Notes under the pieces: model-generated | What the model was told of the DNA's origin: nothing | What the model saw: the letters and a program-made list of their open reading frames with translations, nothing else | The model's database searches: none | Made by a program: the position numbers and the translations under genes | Assembly (NCBI GenBank): GCA_963575645.1 | Contig: OY754465.1 | Coordinates: 34,359,501-34,423,500, forward strand | Direction of reading: 5' to 3' | DNA length: 64,000 nucleotides | Source: Xanthostigma xanthostigma | Taxonomy: Eukaryota; Arthropoda; Insecta; Raphidioptera; Raphidiidae | Shown: positions 56,201-57,884 of the stretch, piece by piece | Layout of the letters: each line of letters begins with the position of its first letter | How positions within the stretch are numbered: the stretch's first letter is position 1

Positions 56201-57476
56201 TGCTGTAGTAAAATTTTTGTAAAAGATGTGCACTTATCATGAGACGGCAAGAATTGCTAGACAAATTGAGGATTATAAGCGCTCAACAACTGAAATCATA
56301 ACGTCTTATGGCAAGGATAAACATTAGCTTGAAAATAGCATCGGGCCAGTAATATTTCATTCGATTCGATTTTTTTTTAATATACGAACTCTGAGAATCG
56401 ATTTGCGAAAAGAAAAATGACGGCAGTCTTCAAAATGGCGACCAAATAGTCACTGAAATTTACAGGGAGTCTCTAAGGCCCGATTCACACTATAGCGCCA
56501 GTTACGGTTCGCTCTCGGCTCGGTAAACGATTCCTAAACAAGAAACAATGAGCGTATTTATACTATCAGCACCGCTCAAGTTCGGATTCAATCACGTTCT
56601 GGCACTGATCCATTTAGAAGAATATTTTTCTGGAGCGTAATTGGACTTGTCCTGGCTTGTATTCATAGTGTGAATAGGCGTTTGTTTCAAATGCAGGCAT
56701 TCGTCGATGAAACGTCGAACGAGTGCGTGCATCGAAATTATTCAGTGCGTTATGGCAACCGACAGATTATGGAACTCATCTGAAAAAGGTAATAAGCTAA
56801 TAAGCTTGGATGCACCTACATTCTTCTCGTCGTTGTCTTGCGTTTCACTCTTTTCTTCTTTGCCGTATCTTCATCAAGAAGCATAGCTATAACAGCTAAT
56901 TCTTCAATTGAAAAATCGAACGACATTATCAGACAACTAGAAAAATTGTACTTTAATTAATAAAATAAAGTAAAATTGTATTGCAAAGGAAATACATCCG
57001 ACTTCGTGCAAATCGAGATTGAACCGTGATCGAACCCAGATGATAGTGTGGATACAGTAAGATTTTACCGAACCGAAACTAGACCGAGAGCTAACCGTGA
57101 CCGGCACTATAGTGTGAATCGAGCCTAAGATTGACAAAAAAAGTTGGCATTCGGTTTTTACGCTTCCACACTACATAAAGTTTATTTCATGGGGACAGAA
57201 TTGTTTGAACTTTGTAATTTTTAATTATTAGCACACTTCAGAAACAGTCCACTGTAACTAACAAGTCAGACGTTAATTTAATAATATTATCATTGTCTCC
57301 AAAATGTCGTTACACTACCTGTGCCAAGGAGATTAAACCGTTACCAGTAAATATAACAATATTATTTAATTGTTTATTTCTTTTTTCAGCAACTGGAAGC
57401 ACTCAAATCTGAAAATCAGAGGCTAAAAGATGAAAACGGAGCACTTATAAGGGTTATAAGTAAACTTTCTAAATAG
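2101..57476 (+). CDS. Mbs: Myosin phosphatase targeting subunit (Mbs/MYPT), 5'-incomplete, 13+3 coding exons
   Basis: This gene encodes the regulatory subunit that brings protein phosphatase 1 to myosin II and is itself inhibited by Rho kinase. The identification rests on several family signatures in collinear order: the ankyrin motif [13 protein letters not shown], then GQTPFDVAD, the ROCK-site motifs [10 protein letters not shown] and KRRSTGV, the coiled coil [20 protein letters not shown], and the zipper end [13 protein letters not shown]. These match vertebrate MYPT1 closely at each conserved block. Exons are 2101-2251, 3067-3304, 3398-3496, 4275-4481, 5705-5810, 7785-8219, 15353-15529, 16499-16639, 17122-17323, 19240-19407, 21417-21594, 21715-21824, 22479-22553, 46288-46482, 47680-47766, then 50728-50826 or 57390-57476. 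All junctions are GT-AG and every phase agrees. About 884-888 residues are encoded here. The PP1-docking N terminus and early ankyrin repeats must lie upstream of the window. Exon joining is inferred without transcript data. Confidence 0.93.
3067..3304 (+). CDS. Mbs: Mbs exon: last ankyrin segment and charged linker
   Basis: The acceptor is TGTTACAG at 3066 and the donor GTGAGT at 3305, leaving phase 1. It starts [20 protein letters not shown], the family's closing ankyrin helix (human GQTAFDVADEDILGYLEEL), then turns into a Lys/Glu-rich linker with [14 protein letters not shown]. This is where folded ankyrin structure gives way to the disordered central region in MYPT proteins. Confidence 0.93.
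3398..3496 (+). CDS. Mbs: Mbs exon: acidic Ser/Glu/Thr patch
   Basis: This short exon runs from acceptor CATGCAG to donor GTACGT, phase 1 at both ends. It encodes a Ser/Asp/Glu/Thr-rich run ([19 protein letters not shown]), equivalent in position to the acidic patch after the ankyrin repeats of vertebrate MYPT1 (SSEEDEEDDSESEAE). Because both ends are phase 1 and the length is 99 bases, skipping it would keep the frame. Confidence 0.88.
4275..4481 (+). CDS. Mbs: Mbs exon: disordered linker with TLPAWRRP motif
   Basis: The acceptor is TTATTTTACAG and the donor GTAAGC, phase 1 to phase 1, 207 bases. The segment [16 protein letters not shown] sits where vertebrate MYPT1 has ESPATWRLGLRKTGSYG, which supports the placement. 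The rest is Ala/Pro/Ser-rich and probably disordered. The exon is skippable without changing frame. Confidence 0.88.
5437..5553. repeat. Foldback MITE-like hairpin, intronic
   Basis: The arm 5437-5484 (starting CAATTAAAAAATAAGCTTTA) is matched in inverted orientation by 5507-5553 (ending CTTATTTTTCAATTG), with a 22-base loop. It lies about 150 bases upstream of the acceptor at 5704. No coding content is present. The shape suggests a small foldback DNA element, family unknown. Confidence 0.75.
5705..5810 (+). CDS. Mbs: Mbs exon: RRTQSF phosphosite-like segment
   Basis: The exon starts after TTTGTAG and ends before GTAAGT in phase 2. It encodes a Ser/Pro-rich stretch with KSPTSPPSR and [19 protein letters not shown] fits a basophilic-kinase or 14-3-3 type motif, but no function is shown here. 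The final two bases AA join the G that opens the exon at 7785 to make Lys, giving [15 protein letters not shown]. Confidence 0.88.
5811..7784. other. Mbs intron with hairpin and a dispersed repeat
   Basis: The intron is A+T-rich. It holds the near-perfect hairpin 6916-7062. The segment 6108-6165 (TTTCTAAACCAAAAGCGATA) recurs at 25180-25235 with small differences, so it is a dispersed repeat. I see no exon. Confidence 0.6.
6916..7062. repeat. Near-perfect intronic hairpin with a five-base loop
   Basis: The two arms meet at ATGTTG-TTCGG-CAACAT near 6981-6997 and extend outward to about 6916 and 7062. Only scattered mismatches and length differences in T runs separate them. The element has no coding content. 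It looks like a young foldback element or an inverted duplication. Transcribed as part of Mbs pre-mRNA it would form a stem of about 70 base pairs. Confidence 0.85.
7785..8219 (+). CDS. Mbs: Mbs exon: large Ser/Thr/Asn-rich linker
   Basis: This 435-base exon has acceptor ACACATAG and donor GTATGC. It opens with [17 protein letters not shown], predicted helical, then about 100 residues rich in Ser, Thr and Asn, and ends [15 protein letters not shown]. The low-complexity middle is typical of the disordered centre of MYPT proteins. The frame stays open upstream of 7785, but the upstream sequence is not Mbs-like, and phase fixes the acceptor at 7785. Confidence 0.88.
8831..9042. repeat. Small hairpin followed by a two-copy direct repeat
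   Basis: A hairpin at 8831-8878 pairs CTTATGATGCTCG with CGAGCATCATAAG. It is followed by two copies of a unit of about 65-70 bases (8912-8979 and 8980-9042), both containing TTCCGTAGTGAATTGTG and ending near CTAGCATCATAA. The shared GCATCATAA links the hairpin and the direct repeat. The family is unknown. Confidence 0.6.
9705..10800. mobile_element. Possible non-autonomous element with degenerate inverted ends
   Basis: A G+C-rich segment near 9720-9800 (AGAGCCCTCG, CCGCCCGCGTGCGG, GACGCCCC) is echoed in inverted orientation near 10500-10520 (CGATAGGGGCGCCC) and 10728-10790 (GCGAGGGCCCTG). Between them at 10037-10145 are short palindromes, including an AGTAAACTGTT / AACAGTTTACT pair. The ends are too diverged for me to fix borders or a target duplication. 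Confidence 0.35.
10720..11330. repeat. G+C-rich repeat block with inverted GTGTAAAC motifs
   Basis: This block is strikingly richer in G+C than its surroundings. It contains a degenerate run of GCAAGC/GCCCGGCAAGCGGCC at 10878-10930. Near 11128-11170 GCGTGTAAACAGG faces the inverted GAGCGTGTAAACGC at 11302-11318, and CATTCAACATTC faces GAATGTTG. This looks like a short non-autonomous transposon, but I do not know the family. Frames reading through it are Arg/Ala/Cys-rich artefacts of composition. Confidence 0.4.
12095..12600 (+). repeat. Dispersed repeat, copy 1 of a ~510-base direct pair
   Basis: This stretch matches 34173-34682 in the same orientation over its whole length, with small insertions and substitutions. 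Shared landmarks include TTTAAAGAGTAATCCACATG at the left, GAAATGACGTGGTACTATTA in the middle and CTTCGCCGCCAGATAGA at the right. No long ORF runs through both copies. It is probably a non-autonomous transposable element of unknown class. Confidence 0.75.
12767..13047. mobile_element. Non-autonomous hAT element with 8-bp target duplication
   Basis: The left end is CAGGCCTGGGCAAATGG and the right end is TTTTCCCGCCCCTG, matching the hAT-type terminal pattern CAGGG(G)TGGGCAAA. The exact 8-base duplication GTATATAG flanks it at 12759-12766 and 13048-13055, as hAT insertion requires. Inside are T-run and TGCTCTCCAAAT repeats and a duplicated GCGGTCAAATTTTC...GCTATGTGGC unit. No transposase is encoded. 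A right-truncated relative lies at 32596-32830. Confidence 0.9.
14876..15085. repeat. Foldback element with long arms, intronic
   Basis: The arm 14901-14957 (CTGCGAACAGTAATATTATC...GCGCAGTAGCT) is inverted at 14987-15040 (AGCTACTGCGCAAG...GATAATATTACCGTTCGCAG). Weaker pairing of TCTAAGATGC with GCATCTTA may extend it outwards. The loop is about 30 bases. It is non-coding and lies about 310 bases upstream of the exon at 15353. Confidence 0.75.
15353..15529 (+). CDS. Mbs: Mbs exon: Thr/Val/Pro-rich linker
   Basis: The exon runs from acceptor TTTTTAG to donor GTACGT, phase 2 at both ends, 177 bases. It begins [14 protein letters not shown], where RRTSRES offers basophilic phosphosites. It continues as a Thr-rich low-complexity run ([20 protein letters not shown]), like the Thr-rich stretch ahead of the inhibitory site in MYPT1. 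Correct phase makes this frame the coding one; an overlapping Gln/Leu-rich frame is a shadow. Confidence 0.87.
15902..16167. mobile_element. MITE-like foldback element of 266 bp
   Basis: The left arm 15902-15968 (TTTTAAAACGTTAAGTACC...) is inverted at 16101-16167 (...GGTACTTAACGTTTTAAAAA). The inner parts also pair imperfectly (CCAAACCGTCC with GGTTTGGGACTG). There is no ORF. It sits about 330 bases before the exon at 16499. The family is uncertain because I cannot define a clean target duplication. Confidence 0.75.
16499..16639 (+). CDS. Mbs: Mbs exon: Pro/Thr linker ending in NIFKNFF
   Basis: The acceptor is ACTGTAG and the donor GTAAAA, phase 2 at both ends. The exon encodes a Thr/Pro-rich run and ends [10 protein letters not shown], with the last Lys codon completed by the A at 17122, giving [12 protein letters not shown]. 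Reading straight on without splicing gives AAG then TAA at once, so retaining this intron would end the protein at FFK. The weak donor makes this exon worth checking in transcripts. Confidence 0.85.
17122..17323 (+). CDS. Mbs: Mbs exon: inhibitory ROCK site (human Thr696 equivalent)
   Basis: This is the most conserved linker exon. It encodes [20 protein letters not shown] then [17 protein letters not shown]. The human MYPT1 counterpart is [16 protein letters not shown]... and [17 protein letters not shown], where the Thr is the main ROCK phosphorylation site that turns the bound PP1 off. All residues around the site are retained, so Rho-kinase control is expected. The exon ends NNSEP before GTAAGT in phase 0. 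Confidence 0.95.
17324..19239. other. Mbs intron, little recognised
   Basis: The intron is A+T-rich. A short hairpin, AAACATTGGAATG / CATTCCAATGTTT, lies at about 17562-17597. Nothing else was recognised. Confidence 0.5.
19240..19407 (+). CDS. Mbs: Mbs exon: [15 protein letters not shown] segment
   Basis: This exon is 168 bases, phase 0 on both sides. Its acceptor AAATAG has a poor pyrimidine tract, so the start is less certain than others, but no other AG keeps the frame open. It encodes Ser/Thr/Val-rich linker and then [15 protein letters not shown], which runs on into [10 protein letters not shown] in the next exon. A symmetric exon behind a weak acceptor is a candidate cassette. Confidence 0.82.
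19408..21416. other. Mbs intron, nothing recognised
   Basis: About 2 kb of A+T-rich DNA with many T runs. I found no exon, hairpin of note, or transposon end. Confidence 0.5.
21417..21594 (+). CDS. Mbs: Mbs exon: Ala/Pro/Ser linker
   Basis: The acceptor is TTTTATCAG and the donor GTTAAC, an unusual donor with T at +3. The phase is 0 to 1. The exon encodes [10 protein letters not shown], then [18 protein letters not shown] and [18 protein letters not shown] is a plausible basophilic kinase site. The next exon completes Gly to Glu across the junction (G plus AA). Confidence 0.86.
21715..21824 (+). CDS. Mbs: Mbs exon: second inhibitory site (human Thr853 equivalent)
   Basis: The exon has acceptor TTTCGTAG and donor GTAAGT. 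It encodes [18 protein letters not shown], matching human RERRRPREKRRSTGVSFW, where the Thr in RRSTG is the second Rho-kinase site, which reduces myosin binding. Both MYPT regulatory threonines are therefore conserved in this gene, in two separate exons. Confidence 0.94.
21880..21950. repeat. Dispersed repeat fragment GATTAACGTCTGAATAG
   Basis: The segment holding TTTGATTAACGTCTGAATAG and ACTCTTCAAATGAATAAAAT recurs at 24368-24420 and, inverted, inside the Helitron at 63300-63360. It is a fragment of an interspersed element of unknown class. Confidence 0.6.
22479..22553 (+). CDS. Mbs: Mbs exon: short acidic Asp/Gly/Ser segment
   Basis: This is a 75-base exon, phase 0 at both ends, between TATTCCAG and GTGAGT. 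It encodes [20 protein letters not shown], echoing the acidic stretch after the second ROCK site of MYPT1 (TQDSDENEQ). It could be skipped without frame change. The next exon in phase is 46288, about 24 kb away. Confidence 0.87.
23943..24356. repeat. Large near-perfect palindrome, arms about 200 bp
   Basis: The arm from 23943 (GTAGGAAATAAAAGAAAAAT) is mirrored to 24356 (...TTCTTTTATTTCCTAC), closing over a short A+T-rich centre near 24150. Mismatches are few, for example CGTTTCGACC against GGTCGAAGCG. Near each arm's outer third sits CTGAAGATGACC...GGTCGAAACG, a pattern also seen at 48930-48985. The element has no ORF. The near identity of the arms implies a recent inverted duplication or gene conversion between arms. 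Confidence 0.9.
24946..25080. mobile_element. Possible pogo/Tigger-like terminal fragment
   Basis: TACAGTAGAATCTCATGAA has the form of a TA target followed by a pogo/Tigger-like terminus (CAGTAGAACCTC...). Related half-motifs follow at 25040-25065. The other end is not found, so this is a tentative fragment. Confidence 0.3.
25311..25620 (+). mobile_element. tRNA-derived SINE, plus strand
   Basis: The head resembles a tRNA gene: TAGTGGTGAGAGCAC as A box and GGTTCGAATCC as B box at 25362-25372, spaced as in pol III promoters. It is followed by a tRNA-unrelated body (CCATAGTTTCCCTCAATAAT; CAAGGCCATGGCCGATTACT) and an ATA-rich tail. The same body occurs in inverted orientation at 25750-25950, with part of the head deleted. 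This is a SINE because the head is fused to a repeated body. Confidence 0.8.
25750..25950 (-). mobile_element. Second SINE copy, minus strand, head internally deleted
   Basis: Read on the minus strand, it starts GAGCACTTGACTCGCATTTG and then jumps to GGAGGTACCATCTTGTTGAG, so about 75 bases that include the B box are missing. The body then matches the plus copy through GGCCATGGCCGATTACCTGT to TTGCTATTAA. It begins within the A box. Flanking DNA (about 25957-26065) is itself an inverted copy of 25634-25745. Confidence 0.75.
26040..27344 (-). mobile_element. LINE remnant, R2-type group with restriction-like endonuclease
   Basis: A minus-strand frame of 382 residues (27344 down to 26196) carries reverse transcriptase motif A as [16 protein letters not shown]. 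It then jumps, without the central motifs (no FADD-type catalytic segment), to the C-terminal region. A zinc-knuckle follows ([22 protein letters not shown]2C...HX4C), then a restriction-like endonuclease with KPDIVLL and a later LIIDVLGG. This order is typical of R2/R4/NeSL-type LINEs with a single ORF and C-terminal endonuclease. The 5' part is absent and the RT has an internal deletion, so it cannot retrotranspose itself. The downstream tail has ATAATAATAAT-like repeats near 26045. Confidence 0.88.
28162..28387. repeat. Two adjacent hairpins
   Basis: Hairpin one (28162-28248) pairs TTTTTTGCTCGACGGGCAG with CTGCCTACGTCGAGCAAAAA. Hairpin two (28250-28387) pairs CACGGGAAGTAAAGTAAGAA with TTCTTACTTTACTTCCCTAG and has TAAGATCACATCTTTGTTG facing CAACAATTAGATGTGATCT, closed over CTCGGCTTCGCCTCGG. 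They are probably foldback elements inserted side by side. Confidence 0.75.
29376..29770 (+). repeat. Tandem array, units about 100-130 bp, each with a TGACGTCA core
   Basis: Three and a half units share CCGCCATATTGGATTTAGAG, then TGACGTCAC, then CATTTGATACCCATATTGTA and GGAAAGCATAA. Unit starts fall near 29376, 29495, 29600 and 29725. The palindrome TGACGTCA, the CREB/ATF site, is exact in at least three units and altered in one (GTAACGTCAC). Confidence 0.85.
29995..30450 (+). repeat. Tandem array, units about 125-130 bp, each with a GCGCATGCGCCGA core
   Basis: Four units repeat ATATCTCTTYTGCGCATGCG followed by CCGATTTTCCCCAAAAA, then an AACTTTCTTG...AATAGA stretch and ACCGTTATGAAAAG. Cores lie near 30037, 30160, 30288 and 30416; the last is ACGCATGCGCCGA. 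The TGCGCATGCGC palindrome matches the NRF1 site. A fifth, isolated unit is in the family A copy at 39697. Confidence 0.85.
31724..32226. mobile_element. Non-autonomous DNA transposon with a MADF-like coding relic (PIF/Harbinger-type)
   Basis: The ends GGCACTTCACATG and CATGTGAAGTGCC are inverted repeats, continued by TCTATTTGT / ACAAATAGT. Inside at 32025 a short frame reads [10 protein letters not shown], which resembles the start of MADF-domain proteins carried by PIF/Harbinger elements, and then ends quickly. The sub-terminal regions carry many TATTTGRCAAA-like words. I could not find a clean target duplication, so class assignment is tentative. Confidence 0.6.
32596..32830. mobile_element. 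hAT-type element fragment, right end missing
   Basis: It begins CAGGCCTGGGCAAATGGCGG, like the intact copy at 12767. It shares ATTTTATAAATTTTAGGAAA and GCGGTCAAATTTTCATCAGC, then stops matching after GGCGATCAAAA. The right terminal CCCGCCCCTG is absent. Confidence 0.8.
34173..34682 (+). repeat. Dispersed repeat, copy 2 of a ~510-base direct pair
   Basis: This is the partner of 12095-12600, same orientation, ending at the same AGATAGARTAGTCCATATAA border. A shared right border suggests a real element end. No TSD could be fixed. Confidence 0.75.
34703..35980. mobile_element. Long-TIR DNA transposon with G+C-rich inner arms and a nested hairpin
   Basis: About 230 bases at each end are inverted copies. 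Outer parts share GATATAAGTAACTAGAGT at 34730 (inverted ACTCTAGTACTTATATC at 35949-35966). Inner parts share CATGGCCCCCACA and GTAACAGGGCCC (inverted at 35780-35820). A second palindrome at 35028-35272 lies between them, and a GAGAGAGA microsatellite sits in the right arm at 35853. No transposase is present. Confidence 0.65.
35028..35272. repeat. Nested hairpin with AACCGACTTC motif
   Basis: The arm 35028-35115 (GAACCGACTTCACACTAAAA; GAAATGTTTTGGAGTCGGTG) is inverted at 35182-35272. Just after it, at 35540-35560, GTTGAAGTCGGTTAAAA repeats the motif. This word is common in insect interspersed repeats, but I cannot assign the class. Confidence 0.75.
36297..36911 (-). mobile_element. Helitron-like element, minus strand, with doubled 3' terminus
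   Basis: On the plus strand it opens with CTAGCGGTCCCGTCCGGA at 36297, repeated at once at 36315. This is the reverse complement of a Helitron 3' end (CTAG) and hairpin-like stem. The other end has TAGCGCGTTCAAACAAACAA and TCTTCAGCTTTATA, a well-known Helitron-type 5' region read in reverse. A tRNA-like sequence lies inside (36592-36664). The 5' TC end appears lost where the next Helitron inserted at 36912. Confidence 0.65.
36592..36664 (-). pseudogene. tRNA-Lys-like sequence with altered anticodon arm
   Basis: On the minus strand it reads CGCCGGCTAGCTCAATCGGT, then AGAGCA, a changed anticodon arm and GTGGGTTCGAGCCC, closely matching tRNA-Lys in D arm, T arm and most of the acceptor. The anticodon loop CTGTCAA would give GTC (Asp), but the anticodon stem does not pair and acceptor positions 1-2 are mismatched. 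It is probably a pseudogene or SINE head captured in the surrounding Helitron, not a working tRNA. Confidence 0.7.
36912..37617 (-). mobile_element. Helitron, minus strand
   Basis: The plus strand begins CTAGCGGCCCTGTACGTGCT at 36912 and ends ATTTTTATATATAAAGA at 37617. Reversed, it starts TCTTTATATATAAAAATTAC and ends in CTAG, the Helitron termini, placed between A and T as expected. The segment 36960-37070 is the reverse complement of 63370-63470 in the plus-strand Helitron. A tandem array of a 71-base unit occupies 37206-37424. Confidence 0.8.
37206..37424. repeat. 71-bp minisatellite, three full copies
   Basis: Units start GGTTGTTAAGTTCGTTGCGC at about 37207, 37278 and 37349. A partial fourth starts near 37420. 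They are almost identical, so the expansion is recent. The array lies inside the Helitron at 36912-37617; Helitrons often carry such internal minisatellites. Confidence 0.9.
38386..38461 (+). pseudogene. Class II tRNA-like sequence (Ser/Leu type), probably a SINE head or pseudogene
   Basis: ATGGCCGAGTGGTTAAACGC is a very good class II D arm and A box, and GAGTTCGATTCCC a fair B box. The ends GGATATCAG and CTGACACCA can pair with one bulge. The anticodon stem and variable arm do not fold well, and several T-runs follow at once. A working Ser or Leu tRNA is unlikely. Confidence 0.5.
39490..39960 (+). repeat. Dispersed repeat family A, third copy
   Basis: It matches the family A copy at 28990 in its left part, holds one CTGCGCATGCGCCGATTTTC unit at 39697-39720, then the CTCCCAAAATTTGGTTTCAA segment. 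Its right part (39836-39960) is found inverted at 1690-1790. Confidence 0.7.
41143..41514. mobile_element. Short DNA transposon with AACAKGATGGTCA inverted ends
   Basis: The left end AACAGGATGGTCACTTTCTG faces the inverted right end, read as AACATGATGGTCATTTTTTC. Sub-terminal GTCAGGGAAATTTCTGGGAA also has a weak inverted counterpart. No transposase is present. The family is uncertain; no clean target duplication was fixed. Confidence 0.5.
43660..44121 (+). promoter_or_regulatory. Candidate internal promoter and 5' UTR of the short Mbs isoform
   Basis: The ATG at 44122 has an in-frame stop just upstream (TAA at 44098) and no convincing splice acceptor before it, so a 5' UTR here is likely. 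The motif TTTTTCAGTCAGTGTTGG at 43671 contains TCAGT, the arthropod initiator, and is followed by a G-rich GTAGCGGAGAGTG, as many insect 5' UTRs begin. A second TCAGT is at 43988. No clear TATA box or DPE was seen. The start site is a guess. Confidence 0.3.
44122..44739 (+). CDS. Mbs: Alternative first coding exon of a short Mbs isoform
   Basis: This 618-base open exon encodes 206 residues starting [20 protein letters not shown] and ends before GTAAGA in phase 0, which fits the acceptor at 46288. Residues about 35-135 are dominated by Tyr, Ser, Asn and Pro ([31 protein letters not shown]). The tail is basic and Ser-rich ([19 protein letters not shown]). I picked the ATG at 44122; a TTG two codons earlier is not a credible start. 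It would make a protein of about 328-332 residues with the coiled coil and zipper but no ankyrin repeats or ROCK sites. It might instead be the first exon of a distinct overlapping gene, but phase and strand favour Mbs. Confidence 0.85.
44791..44945. mobile_element. pogo-like MITE with TA target
   Basis: It starts TA-CAGTAATACCTCAAAG and ends GTCGAGGTATTACTC-TA, giving 12-base inverted ends with one mismatch and a TA duplication, as in pogo/Tigger-type Tc1/mariner elements. The TA copies are at 44789-44790 and 44946-44947. It is only about 50 bases downstream of the donor of the alternative first exon. Confidence 0.7.
44946..46287. other. Intron of short Mbs isoform
   Basis: The intron is A+T-rich. 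A short direct repeat, TGACGAGAGCGTTACGAAAA, occurs at about 45758 and 45821. Nothing else was recognised. Confidence 0.5.
46288..46482 (+). CDS. Mbs: Mbs exon: start of C-terminal coiled coil
   Basis: The acceptor is TTTTTGCAG and the donor GTAAGT, 195 bases, phase 0 on both sides. It encodes [17 protein letters not shown] and then a coiled coil: [20 protein letters not shown], matching human DFKKLYEQILAENEKLKAQ. This exon is shared by the long and the short isoforms. The coiled coil dimerises the subunit. Confidence 0.94.
46483..47679. other. Mbs intron, nothing notable
   Basis: The intron is A+T-rich. A 12-base palindrome, CTGACCGGTTA / TTCAACCGGTCAG, lies at about 47474-47502. No exon or transposon end was recognised. 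Confidence 0.5.
47680..47766 (+). CDS. Mbs: Mbs exon: coiled coil, [20 protein letters not shown]
   Basis: This is an 87-base exon of 29 codons, phase 0, from TTTTGCAG to GTAAGT. It encodes [20 protein letters not shown] and EEELK, nearly identical to human SLLEMEKRERRALERRISEM. The exon end LK is the branch point: it joins either [12 protein letters not shown] at 50728 or [12 protein letters not shown] at 57390. Confidence 0.95.
47767..50727. other. Mbs intron with repeat fragments
   Basis: Repeat-like text at 48485-48810 has TGTCTGTCTGTCTGTCCGGA and GGCTGGACCGATTGAGG, of the sort found near the ends of insect interspersed elements. The stretch 48880-48990 has AAACAAACTTCACTTCACAA and CGTTTCGGCCATTTCGACTC, like the motif in the palindrome at 23943. 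The rest, 48991-50727, is A+T-rich with nothing recognised. Confidence 0.5.
50728..50826 (+). CDS. Mbs: Alternative terminal exon 1: diverged leucine zipper
   Basis: After acceptor TTTTGTAG, 32 residues follow in phase 0: [20 protein letters not shown], then [12 protein letters not shown] and TAG. It parallels the other terminal exon residue by residue (QL-x2-LK-x-EN-x-RL), so the two are probably ancient duplicates. It is the more diverged from vertebrate MYPT1 (RVVNKL for RVISKL, plus an added TNTTGK). Directly after the stop comes GTAAAA, which could act as a splice donor, so this may be a stop-bearing cassette exon. Confidence 0.92.
   Translation, partial: QLQKLKAENERLRAENRALTRVVNKLTNTTGK
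54064..54702. mobile_element. Tc1/mariner-like foldback element: a palindrome of palindromes
   Basis: The ends are TGGCACGCCGTTTTACTA and its inverse TAGTAAAACGGCGTGCCA, flanked by TA at 54062-54063 and 54703-54704. The element is a near-perfect inverted repeat about a centre near 54365-54383. Each half is itself a hairpin with stems carrying TGAGTGAATTATTTTTATGT and TATGTGTACACATAA. A 50-base unique stretch (CTTATACATAGGAAGAGATA) appears once in each half in opposite orientation. There is no coding content. Confidence 0.85.
56477..57125 (-). mobile_element. PIF/Harbinger element with a transposase start relic
   Basis: The ends GGCCCGATTCACACTATAG and CTATAGTGTGAATCGAGCC are inverted repeats flanked by TAA at 56474-56476 and 57126-57128, as for PIF/Harbinger. 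On the minus strand at about 56925-56810 a frame reads [20 protein letters not shown], then [14 protein letters not shown], a stop, and VHP. Harbinger transposases have RR-x-WVHP here, so the stop is a TGG-to-TAG change. The rest of the transposase is missing. It lies in the interval between the two terminal Mbs exons. Confidence 0.88.
57390..57476 (+). CDS. Mbs: Alternative terminal exon 2: canonical leucine zipper
   Basis: After acceptor CTTTTTTCAG, 28 residues follow in phase 0: [20 protein letters not shown], then RVISKLSK and TAG. The end is almost letter for letter vertebrate MYPT1 ([21 protein letters not shown]), including the SKLSK stop position. This is the leucine-zipper form, which in vertebrates binds cGMP-dependent protein kinase. 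It is the ancestral-looking terminal exon of the two. Confidence 0.96.
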   Translation, partial: QLEALKSENQRLKDENGALIRVISKLSK

Positions 57477-57608
57477 TATATACTTAGTAGAGCGCAAGCT
57501 GATTCGACGCCATCTTGATAGATACTTAACTAGTTTCTTTGATATTTTATATATTTTTCTTAGTTTATTATATTTTAACTAGATTTAACAATAGCGTACT
57601 GAATAAGA

Positions 57609-57614
57609 AATAAA
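57609..57614 (+). terminator. Candidate poly(A) signal for the long 3' end
   Basis: AATAAA occurs 133 bases after the stop of the second terminal exon, followed by T-rich sequence. Others occur further on, so cleavage here is a guess. Confidence 0.5.
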
Positions 57615-57884
57615 TTTTCATCTTTATTTGGTGATATTTAGAAAAATGTAAACTGAACTATATTTTTTCTATTGAATTAAATGTGATATTTGATTAAATT
57701 AATTTCAGTTTATTTTTAGGATGATGTCTTCACAACGTGGTTAATTTTCCAGATACTAAATGTGTTGACTTAATTTAATTAATATTATTAGTATAAAATC
57801 CCGTGAATTTTGCATCGTAATTTTTATCTGGAAAATTATCAACACTATTCGAAGACAACAAACTACTTTGTGAGAGTATAAAAT

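Larger units (their letters stand above)
50827..57389. other. Interval between the two terminal exons
   Basis: The 3' UTR of the first terminal form should begin here, but I see no clear AATAAA within 1 kb; the first candidate is AAATAAAC near 51837. A G+C-richer block at 51400-51690 has many GTCGCGAC-like words and gives overlapping Arg/Ser-rich minus frames that look compositional. Two transposons (54064-54702 and 56477-57125) are listed separately. The rest, including 52000-54000 and 54800-56400, is A+T-rich with nothing recognised. Confidence 0.5.
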
